A stretch of DNA of 6,101 nucleotides from Candidatus Cloacimonadota bacterium. GTDB lineage: Bacteria; Cloacimonadota; Cloacimonadia; Cloacimonadales; Cloacimonadaceae. Shown here piece by piece: positions 1 to 5,464 of this stretch. Every line of letters begins with the position of its first letter. The stretch's first letter is position 1. The stretch covers positions 1-6,101 of the forward strand of contig VGPI01000129.1 of the NCBI GenBank assembly GCA_016875595.1. The letters run 5' to 3'. A program made the position numbers and the translations under genes. The notes beneath the pieces are model-generated. The model searched no databases and was not told the DNA's origin. It saw nothing but the letters and a program-made list of their open reading frames with translations.

Positions 1-339
1 ACACGGAGTAAGGCCTTCTTTGATGCTGCGTTTGTTACAATAGGCAATGGCGTCATACCAGGAGACCATTTCCACCGGTAAATTGTCACCTTTCCAGTGG
101 GAAGGATTGGAGCCCATCACCTCTACCCACTCCCTCTGGGTCACCTCATACTTGCCGATGTAAAATGACTCAAGTATCACCCAATGTACCGGTTTTTCGT
201 CATTATCACCGCTATTGCCTCCCATCATAAAAGAACCACCTTCGACGAAGACCATATCCTTCAATATGTTCTTTGTACAGACAGTCAATGATATCATTAT
301 CAATGCCAGCAGGCATAGAAATAATGCTCTTTTCATCAT
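1..339 (-). CDS. Exported FGE-sulfatase (formylglycine-generating enzyme-like) domain protein, C-terminus cut by window edge
   Basis: The visible 113 codons start with a basic residue pair (KR) and a hydrophobic stretch (about residues 5-20), then Cys21, which is an export signal. The residues before Cys21 are L-T-V; valine at -1 is not a good lipobox, so lipoprotein status is uncertain. From about residue 29 the sequence follows the start of the FGE-sulfatase domain: MVFVEGGSFMMG (29-40), a DEKPVH segment (47-52), SFYIGKYEVTQREW (58-71), GSNPSHW (76-82), LPVEMVSWYDA (87-97) and a CNKRS..GLTPC end. The family includes sulfatase-activating enzymes and many members of unknown role; the residues that decide catalytic activity lie in the missing C-terminal part. 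Two adjacent ATGs (339 and 336) are possible starts. The SD-like GGGAGG is 3 bases from the first and 6 from the second, which favours 336. The gene is divergent from trxB. Family assignment is firm; specific function is unknown. Confidence 0.9.
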   Translation of the reverse strand, partial: MMKRALFLCLLALIMISLTVCTKNILKDMVFVEGGSFMMGGNSGDNDEKPVHWVILESFYIGKYEVTQREWVEVMGSNPSHWKGDNLPVEMVSWYDAIAYCNKRSIKEGLTPC

Positions 340-482
340 AATCCTCCCGGTTTCTTCACTAAAAAACTCACGCATATCTCGCCACGTGCCGCCGCCCTTG
401 GAGCTATTGTACCCACGGCAGCAAAATTTCGGATGATTACCTGCCTGATATCTGTCAGGAACAAGCGTCCTCCCTGCTTCAT
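336..482 (-). CDS. Candidate 48-residue leader ORF upstream of the FGE-like gene (uncertain)
   Basis: An open frame of 48 sense codons starts at an ATG inside the left arm of the palindrome (482-480). It begins MKQGGRLFLTDIRQ, ends SFLVKKPGGL and stops at TGA (338-336). The last base of that stop is the A of the second ATG of the FGE-like gene, a junction typical of translational coupling. No SD lies ahead of the ATG. An in-frame TTG at residue 7 follows an outward SD-like AGGGAGG (475-469) by 4 bases and is an alternative start. The product is basic with no recognised domain. It may be a real small protein, a leader peptide, or chance reading of a non-coding leader or repeat; I cannot tell which. 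The outer copy of the palindrome arm also begins MKQGGR on the plus strand but stops after 14 codons. Confidence 0.25.
   Translation of the reverse strand: MKQGGRLFLTDIRQVIIRNFAAVGTIAPRAAARGEICVSFLVKKPGGL
343..348 (-). promoter_or_regulatory. Shine-Dalgarno site of the FGE-like gene
   Basis: On the minus strand GGGAGG precedes ATT-ATG-ATG. Spacing is 3 bases to the first ATG and 6 bases to the second, so the site argues for the second Met as the main start. The same bases also form the last codons of the upstream candidate small ORF, whose TGA overlaps the second ATG. Confidence 0.6.
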
Positions 483-563
483 CACCTTAGTATAACCTTA
501 GTATAACCTTACTGTCGTAAGGTTATACTAAGGTTATACTAAGGTGATGAAGCAGGGAGGACG
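466..563. repeat. Perfect 47-bp inverted repeat with 4-base loop
   Basis: The left arm 466-512 and right arm 517-563 are exact reverse complements around the loop TGTC (513-516). I checked every pair; symmetry breaks at 465/564 (G against G). The outer 18 bases of each arm are G/C-rich (CGTCCTCCCTGCTTCATC on the left) and the inner part is an A/T-rich tandem repeat. The ends have no run of T, so it is not a standard intrinsic terminator. I see no target-site duplication at the edges. It could be a small palindromic mobile element, a regulatory hairpin or cruciform, or a fold-back artefact of amplification or assembly. Confidence 0.96.
484..545. repeat. 11-bp tandem units inside each palindrome arm
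   Basis: The left arm has two full copies of ACCTTAGTATA (484-494 and 495-505) and a partial ACCTTA (506-511). The right arm carries the mirror set: TAAGGT (518-523), then TATACTAAGGT twice (524-534 and 535-545). An 11-bp period is about one helical turn, so all units would face the same side of the helix, as in iteron-like protein binding sites. Equally, the units may simply be slippage products. No binding protein can be named. Confidence 0.9.
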
Positions 564-612
564 GGTCTGTCCAGCCGGGATAAATGTGTAACTAACTGTA
601 ATCTGAGATGAT

Positions 613-774
613 ATGCGTACAGGTTGGAGTATTGATCGGGTGTTTATGATCTTAGCGGTATATCTTGTCCGGAACTGGGAAAAAGGCGTAAAAATTCCTT
701 TTCCCTTGACGAGATCGCCTGAATGGGAGAAATTGCTTACGAAAGAGAAATTATCGAAAACAAGAGGTAAATAA
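613..774 (+). CDS. Candidate 53-residue small protein overlapping the trxB start (uncertain)
   Basis: An ATG at 613 opens 53 sense codons ending in TAA (772-774), whose last A is the first base of the trxB ATG: a TAATG coupling junction. The predicted product begins MRTGWSIDRVFMILAVYLVR, has a short hydrophobic patch (about residues 10-19), then a PFPLTRSPEWEKLL segment and a lysine-rich end. No known domain is recognised. The SD ahead of 613 is weak (GAG only). In-frame alternatives are GTG 640 and ATG 646; a GGAG at 626-629 lies 10 bases from the GTG. The composition reads like a plausible protein, but the frame is short enough to occur by chance. Confidence 0.35.
   Translation: MRTGWSIDRVFMILAVYLVRNWEKGVKIPFPLTRSPEWEKLLTKEKLSKTRGK
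762..768 (+). promoter_or_regulatory. Shine-Dalgarno site of trxB
   Basis: AAGAGGT lies 5-6 bases before the ATG at 774 and supports that start, which also places the FAD-binding motif at the expected N-terminal position. The site lies within the 3' end of the candidate small ORF. Confidence 0.7.
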
Positions 775-1718
775 TGAGATATGATACAATTATCATTGGC
801 GGTGGTCCAGCCGGACTGAGTGCGGCGATCTACGGCGCCCGGGGGGGATTGAAGACCGCGATGTTTGAGAGTTTGATCGTAGGCGGTCAGATCAATGTGA
901 CCAGCGAGGTGGAGAATTATCCCGGATTTGAGGAAGCGCTTGCCGGGATCGATCTCACCGACCGGATGCGCAAGCAGGCGGAACGCTTTGGTGCTGAAGT
1001 ACATTATGCCGAAGTGACAGCGGTGGGACTGGAAGGTTTGTGCAAGATCGTGGAGACGGGCGAGGGCAGTTTCCAGGCAAAGTCGATCATCCTTTGCACG
1101 GGTGCGCACCCACGCTTGCTCAATGTTACCGGTGAGGAACGTTTGACCGGGCGCGGCGTGTCCTATTGCGCCACTTGTGACGGTGCCTTATATCGCGACA
1201 AGGTCGTTGCCGTGGTTGGTGGTGGCGATAGTGCCATCGAAGAAGCGATGTTTCTCACGCGCTTTGCCAGCAAGGTCTATATCATTCATCGTCGGGAGGA
1301 GTTGCGCGCTCAGCAGATCATTCAGCAACGGGCATTTGAGAATCCCAAAATGGAGTTTATCTGGAATACCGTGATTCAGGAGATCAAGGGCGAGACGCGG
1401 CTGGAGGCACTGGAGTTGTACAACCGCAAGACCCAGCAGATCAGTTTCCTCAAGGCGGACGGACTCTTCATTTACGTGGGCATCCTACCCAATAGTGCGC
1501 TGCTGGAATCACGGCTGGATCTGGATCCGGGCGGATTTATCCTGACGGATGAATACATGCACACCAATATCCCCGGCATTTTTGCTGCCGGCGATATCCG
1601 GAGCAAGGTCTTGCGGCAGGTGGTCACGGCTTGCAGCGATGGTGCCATAGCTGCCTGGAGTGCAGAGAAATGGATCATTGAGAATTATCCGGCATTGGCG
1701 CCGTGGGAACCCCAATGA
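774..1718 (+). CDS. trxB: Thioredoxin-disulfide reductase (FAD/NADPH)
   Basis: This enzyme passes electrons from NADPH through FAD and a redox-active cysteine pair to oxidised thioredoxin in the cytoplasm. The 314-residue length is typical of the low-molecular-weight bacterial type. Visible motifs in order are: FAD-binding IIIGGGPAGLSAA (6-18); the active-site CATC with Cys132 and Cys135 followed by DG; NADPH-binding VVGGGDSAIEEA (147-158); HRREELRA (172-179), whose arginines are the usual NADPH phosphate contacts; and the C-terminal FAD motif GIFAAGDIRSKVLRQV (268-283). Keeping the HRRxxxRA motif argues for NADPH rather than ferredoxin as donor. The start at 774 has a good SD and a TAATG overlap with a candidate small ORF. 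The stop overlaps the alaS ATG by 4 bases, so the two are probably co-transcribed. No thioredoxin gene is in the window. Nothing in the protein looks damaged. Confidence 0.97.
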   Translation: MRYDTIIIGGGPAGLSAAIYGARGGLKTAMFESLIVGGQINVTSEVENYPGFEEALAGIDLTDRMRKQAERFGAEVHYAEVTAVGLEGLCKIVETGEGSFQAKSIILCTGAHPRLLNVTGEERLTGRGVSYCATCDGALYRDKVVAVVGGGDSAIEEAMFLTRFASKVYIIHRREELRAQQIIQQRAFENPKMEFIWNTVIQEIKGETRLEALELYNRKTQQISFLKADGLFIYVGILPNSALLESRLDLDPGGFILTDEYMHTNIPGIFAAGDIRSKVLRQVVTACSDGAIAAWSAEKWIIENYPALAPWEPQ

Positions 1719-4360
1719 GCAGCACTATTTACAACCCGGACAAGCTATCCTCAGGCGAAAACAGCGCTCAAAGCATCCGGCGTCAGTTTATCGACTTTTT
1801 CCTCACCAGGGGACATTCCTCCGTTCCCTCCGCGCCGGTCATCCCGCCGGACGATCCCACCCTGCTCTTTACCAATGCCGGAATGAATCAATTCAAGAAT
1901 ATCTTCCTTGGCAAGACCAATCCGACGGTGACCCGGGCGGTAAACAGCCAGAAATGCATCCGCGCCGGCGGTAAGCACAACGACTTGGAGGAAGTGGGCA
2001 AGGACGGCTATCATCACACCTTTTTCGAGATGCTGGGCAATTGGTCATTTGCCGATTACTACAAGCGCGAAGCGATCATCTGGGCTTGGGAACTGCTGAC
2101 GGAGGTGTGGCAATTGCCCAGGGAACTGCTGCACGCCACCGTCCATCACAGTGACGAGGAAGCGTATCAAATGTGGTTGGGTGAGACGGATATCGGACTG
2201 GATCAGGTATCCTATCACGGCGACAAGGACAACTTCTGGGAGATGGGCGAAAGCGGTCCCTGCGGACCCTGCTCCGAGATCCATTACGACCGGGGCTTGA
2301 GTTTTTGCGATAAACAGGATGATCCCGACCACCGCTGTGCCGTGAATGGCGACTGCGGGCGGTTTATCGAGCTCTGGAACCTCGTTTTTATCCAGTATTT
2401 CCGCGATGAAAAGGGTGAGCTGCATCCGCTGCAACATCGCTATATCGATACGGGAGCGGGATTTGAGCGGATCTGTCAGGTTTTACAGGACAAGCGTTCC
2501 AATTATGAGACCGATCTCTTTACGCCGATTTTGGCGCACCTCTCCGAACTGAGCGGTGTCGCTTATGGTGACGATTCGGTGTCGCACTGTGTGATCGCCG
2601 ACCATATCAGGATGCTGACTTTTGCGCTTGCCGATGGCGGCTTTCCCTCCAATGAGGGACGGGGTTACGTGATCAGACGGATCTTGCGGCGGGCTTGCCG
2701 GCATGGGAGATTGCTGGGTTTCCGCTCACCTTTCCTCTTTAAGCTCGTGCCGACGGTCACGGCATTGATGGGCGGACATTTTACGGAACTGAAAGGCAGA
2801 GAGGAATATATCCAGAATATCATCCGAGCTGAGGAGGAGCGGTTCAACCAGACGCTGGATACCGGCTTGGAGAAGTTCACCGAGATCGTCTCCTCGCTGA
2901 CCGATAAAACGATACCGGGCAAGGATGTCTTCACCTTGTATGACACTTATGGCTTTCCACCCGACCTCACCGGCGTCCTGGCCGAGGAAAAGGGCTTGCA
3001 CCTCGATCTGACTGGCTTTCAGGTGGAGATGGAAAAACAGCGGCAACGGGCACGTGATGCCTCCAAATTTGCCCTGCCGGAAGAGGCGGGGGAATGGATC
3101 GAATTTGCCAAGCCCTCTCCCACGTTCTTCCGTGGTTATGAGACCCTGCAATGCCAGGCACATATCGTCAGATACCGGATCGGAGCGGAAGGGGCGATCC
3201 AATTGCAGCTTGACCAGACGCCGTTCTATGCCGAGTCCGGTGGGCAGATCGGCGATACCGGCAGCATTGGCAATGAGGGCTTTGAAATGATCGTGACCGA
3301 CGTGAAAAAGGTGGATGATCACTATATCCATCTCGGCAGGGTCATCCGCGGTCTGCCCGGTCAGGAAATGGTCATTGCCCATGTGGACGGCATCCAGCGC
3401 AAAGCCACGGCAAGACATCATACTGCCACGCATTTGCTGCACAAGGCGCTCAAATCCGTTCTGGGAGAGCATGTGCAGCAGAAAGGATCGCTGGTCTCAC
3501 CGGAGCATCTGCGTTTCGACTTTGTGCATCATCAGGGCTTGACGGCATCCGAGCTCCGCAGCATTGAACATATCGCCAACCAGATCATCCGCGAAAATCG
3601 GGCGGTGCATACCGAGGTCATGAACCTCAATGCAGCCCGGGAAAGCGGAGCGGTGGCGCTCTTTGGCGAAAAATATGCTGAGGTCGTCCGGGTGGTCAAT
3701 GTGATCGATTTCTCGCGGGAACTTTGTGGTGGGACGCACATTGCCCACACTGGAGAGATCGGATTGGTCAAGATCATTGCCGAATCCTCCATCGCTGCCG
3801 GGATCAGAAGGATCGAAGCGGTCTGTGGATCCGCGGCGGAGAACTGGATCAATGAACGGCTGGATGGGTTGCACCAGATTTATGAACGGCTGGGAGCCAA
3901 TGAAAAGAACGTCTTTGACCGGATCGACCAGATGAAGGATCAGATCAGAGATCTGGCGCAAAAGCTGGAACAGCATCGTCAGCAGATGGCGGAGAGCCGT
4001 GCCCTGGAGCTGATCCAAGGTGCGGAAAAGCTCAACGGTACAGCCGTCATCATCCAACGGGTGGAAGTGGCTGACATCGAATCTCTCCGGTTGATCGGCG
4101 ACGCTCTGAAAGCAAGATCCCGAGGGACGATCGCCATGCTCTTTGCTCTGGCCGGTGGAAAGGTAAATATCCTGGTCACCGTCTCGGCTGATCTGGTCAA
4201 TCGCTATCATGCCGGCAAGATCATTGGCAAGATCGCCGAACTGGTGGATGGCAAAGGTGGCGGCAGACCTGACCTGGCAATGGCGGGAGGCAAGGATCCG
4301 GCAAAGCTGGAAAACGCTCTGATCCAGAGCCGGCAGGTGATCCGGGATCTGCTGGCATAG
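1715..4360 (+). CDS. alaS: Alanine--tRNA ligase
   Basis: This class II synthetase charges tRNA-Ala and hydrolyses mischarged Ser- or Gly-tRNA-Ala. From the ATG at 1715 it has 881 residues, close to the usual 870-880. I prefer this ATG to the in-frame GTG at 1703 because it forms the ATGA overlap with trxB and follows a weak GGGA SD; the GTG has none. Motifs in order: FTNAGMNQFK (52-61); motif 2 region HHTFFEMLGNWSFADYY (100-116); GAGFER (247-252); motif 3 GRGYVIRRILRRACRHG (315-331); editing-site HTATH (His569, His573) with CGGTH (Cys671, His675), the four zinc ligands; a charged coiled-coil-like stretch (about 728-765); and the C-Ala glycine-rich GKGGGRPDLAMAGG (846-859). A Cys/His-rich insert sits in the catalytic domain (Cys198, His206, Cys208, Cys214). 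The gene appears intact and full length. Confidence 0.98.
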   Translation: MSSTIYNPDKLSSGENSAQSIRRQFIDFFLTRGHSSVPSAPVIPPDDPTLLFTNAGMNQFKNIFLGKTNPTVTRAVNSQKCIRAGGKHNDLEEVGKDGYHHTFFEMLGNWSFADYYKREAIIWAWELLTEVWQLPRELLHATVHHSDEEAYQMWLGETDIGLDQVSYHGDKDNFWEMGESGPCGPCSEIHYDRGLSFCDKQDDPDHRCAVNGDCGRFIELWNLVFIQYFRDEKGELHPLQHRYIDTGAGFERICQVLQDKRSNYETDLFTPILAHLSELSGVAYGDDSVSHCVIADHIRMLTFALADGGFPSNEGRGYVIRRILRRACRHGRLLGFRSPFLFKLVPTVTALMGGHFTELKGREEYIQNIIRAEEERFNQTLDTGLEKFTEIVSSLTDKTIPGKDVFTLYDTYGFPPDLTGVLAEEKGLHLDLTGFQVEMEKQRQRARDASKFALPEEAGEWIEFAKPSPTFFRGYETLQCQAHIVRYRIGAEGAIQLQLDQTPFYAESGGQIGDTGSIGNEGFEMIVTDVKKVDDHYIHLGRVIRGLPGQEMVIAHVDGIQRKATARHHTATHLLHKALKSVLGEHVQQKGSLVSPEHLRFDFVHHQGLTASELRSIEHIANQIIRENRAVHTEVMNLNAARESGAVALFGEKYAEVVRVVNVIDFSRELCGGTHIAHTGEIGLVKIIAESSIAAGIRRIEAVCGSAAENWINERLDGLHQIYERLGANEKNVFDRIDQMKDQIRDLAQKLEQHRQQMAESRALELIQGAEKLNGTAVIIQRVEVADIESLRLIGDALKARSRGTIAMLFALAGGKVNILVTVSADLVNRYHAGKIIGKIAELVDGKGGGRPDLAMAGGKDPAKLENALIQSRQVIRDLLA

Positions 4361-4366
4361 CAGAAT

Positions 4367-4411
4367 ATCCGGCTCAGTCCGATGGACAGAATCCTTATCA
4401 TCCGGCTCAGT
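4367..4411 (+). repeat. 12-bp direct repeat across the GT9 start codon
   Basis: ATCCGGCTCAGT occurs at 4367-4378, just before the ATG, and again at 4400-4411 inside the coding region, encoding IRLS. The offset is 33 bases, exactly 11 codons, so both copies read in the same frame. The upstream copy occupies the place where an SD would be expected, and none is visible there. Confidence 0.8.
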
Positions 4412-5362
4412 TCCTTGGGCGATATCGTTTTGACGCAGCCGGTAACGGTAGCACTGAAGCGTAAGTATCCCGCGGCGGAGCTGAGCTATCTCACCAAAGC
4501 GCAGTTTGTTCCGATAGTAGAAGCGATGGGGACGATCGACCGGATCATTGCGTATTCCGGATCGCGTACGGTGTTTCCCCGGCAGCGCTTTGATCTGGCA
4601 ATCGATCTGCATGATAAACTCAGCACCTGGCTATTGAGGCAGCAGGTCAAAGCTACCCGGACGGTGGAGTATGATAAAAAGCACCTGTTACGGCAGCTCA
4701 TCGTCTGGCATCTGAGCAGGGCAAGCATCCCTTCCACGTTGTCATTGTATGCCACGGTTTTGCGTAAGATCGGGTTTGGGGAAGAGGAGGTGCGGGCACT
4801 GCCCAAGCCCGCGCTGAGGGTCAGGTTATCTGGAGTTCCACCGGTGGATATCGCCGGAACCGGACACAAGCTGATCGCTCTGTTCCCCGGTGCGGCACAC
4901 GAGACCAAGATGTATCCGTTGGCGCAGTGGTTGGAAGTGATCCGGAGTGCTGATGACAATTATCGGTTTTTACTGCTGGGCAGCCCGGCGGAGGAGCATC
5001 TGTGTCACTTCTTATCCTACCGGTGCCCGGAGAAGACCATGCTGCCGGGTTGCCATCTTGGGCTGGCAGAACTGATCCGGGTCATTGGCGCATGTGACCT
5101 CGTACTCTCCAATGACAGCGGTCCGATGCATCTTGCGGCTGCCCTGGGTAAGAAGCAAGTAGCGCTGTTTGGTGCCACTCATCCCCGTCTGGGATTCAGT
5201 CCGATGAACGATAATGCCGTGGTGCTTTGTCGTGATCTGGATTGTCAGCCCTGCTCCCTGCATGGTGGACATGCGTGTCCGAAAGGGCATTTTGGATGTA
5301 TGACCGGGATTCCGGCAGAGAAGATACTGGGTTTGATTGATCAAATGCTGGGAGATCAATAA
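4382..5362 (+). CDS. Glycosyltransferase family 9 (ADP-heptose:LPS heptosyltransferase-like)
   Basis: Members of GT9 transfer heptose from an ADP-sugar to the inner core of lipopolysaccharide at the cytoplasmic face of the inner membrane. The 326-residue protein opens with the family's N-terminal pattern RILIIRLSSLGDIVLTQPV (3-21), where SLGD is the nucleotide-sugar-domain signature. It continues with FDLAIDLHDKLST (70-82), LIALFPGAAHETKMYP (164-179), LLLGSP (197-202) and the C-terminal acceptor/donor motif LSNDSGPMHLAAALG (242-256). A cysteine-rich tail, CQPC...CPKGHFGC (Cys288, 291, 299, 306), is common in a subgroup of these proteins and could bind metal. The start at 4382 fits the conserved N-terminus exactly, though no SD is visible. 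It lies 21 bases after alaS, in the same frame, so co-transcription is likely. Whether the true donor is ADP-heptose, and whether it is type I, II or another, cannot be read from sequence alone, so no symbol is given. Confidence 0.92.
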   Translation: MDRILIIRLSSLGDIVLTQPVTVALKRKYPAAELSYLTKAQFVPIVEAMGTIDRIIAYSGSRTVFPRQRFDLAIDLHDKLSTWLLRQQVKATRTVEYDKKHLLRQLIVWHLSRASIPSTLSLYATVLRKIGFGEEEVRALPKPALRVRLSGVPPVDIAGTGHKLIALFPGAAHETKMYPLAQWLEVIRSADDNYRFLLLGSPAEEHLCHFLSYRCPEKTMLPGCHLGLAELIRVIGACDLVLSNDSGPMHLAAALGKKQVALFGATHPRLGFSPMNDNAVVLCRDLDCQPCSLHGGHACPKGHFGCMTGIPAEKILGLIDQMLGDQ

Positions 5363-5464
5363 GATAGCAATCTGAAGCGGGCAGCGGGATCAGTCCAGAC
5401 GTATGTGATCACCGCTTTGTTGTCATCTCCGGAAGCTATGGACAAAGCTATCTGGGACAGGGTA
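5363..5464. other. Convergent intergenic gap
   Basis: These 102 bases separate the GT9 gene from the minus-strand exported-protein gene. Two converging transcripts should end here, but I see no strong hairpin followed by T residues on either strand. The best stem is GCTTTGT (5414-5420) with ACAAAGC (5442-5448), only 7 bp with a 21-base loop. Both strands also contain open frames that cross this gap without a proper start. Confidence 0.6.

Larger units (their letters stand above)
340..773. other. Divergent intergenic region between the FGE-like gene and trxB
   Basis: These 434 bases contain no recognisable conserved gene. They hold the FGE-like gene's leader (340-465), a perfect palindrome (466-563), a short A/T-rich stretch (564-612) and a candidate small ORF joined to trxB (613-774). 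Because the flanking genes diverge, promoters for both should lie here. I could not find a convincing -35/-10 pair on either strand. TATACT hexamers inside the palindrome resemble a -10 box in both outward directions but lack a matching -35. Confidence 0.7.

Noticed and set aside
406..411. Minus-strand TACAAT as a -10 box for the FGE-like gene
   Set aside because: The hexamer is good but no -35-like sequence lies 16-18 bases upstream, so it is not listed as a promoter.
215..436. 73-codon plus-strand open frame
   Set aside because: Antisense to the signal peptide and start of the FGE-like gene, which is supported by clear domain motifs.
444..459. CCTGA/TCAGG small inverted repeat
   Set aside because: Only 5 bp of stem; expected by chance in a region of this length.
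466..563. Palindrome as an intrinsic terminator
   Set aside because: No T-run follows the stem on either strand, and neither flanking gene runs into it; both point away.
706..735. TTGACG as a -35 box for trxB
   Set aside because: No acceptable -10 hexamer lies 16-18 bases downstream.
534..1109. 191-codon minus-strand open frame covering the trxB start and part of the palindrome
   Set aside because: Antisense to the conserved FAD-binding part of trxB, with no recognisable protein features.
2726..3472. 248-codon minus-strand open frame inside alaS
   Set aside because: Fully antisense to conserved AlaRS sequence, with no domain or motif.
3497..4612. 371-codon minus-strand open frame across alaS and the GT9 start
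   Set aside because: It lies antisense to two well-supported conserved genes, crosses their junction and shows no recognisable motif; it is a shadow of their codon use.
5414..5448. GCTTTGT/ACAAAGC stem as a bidirectional terminator
   Set aside because: Seven-bp stem with a 21-base loop and no T-run; too weak to call.
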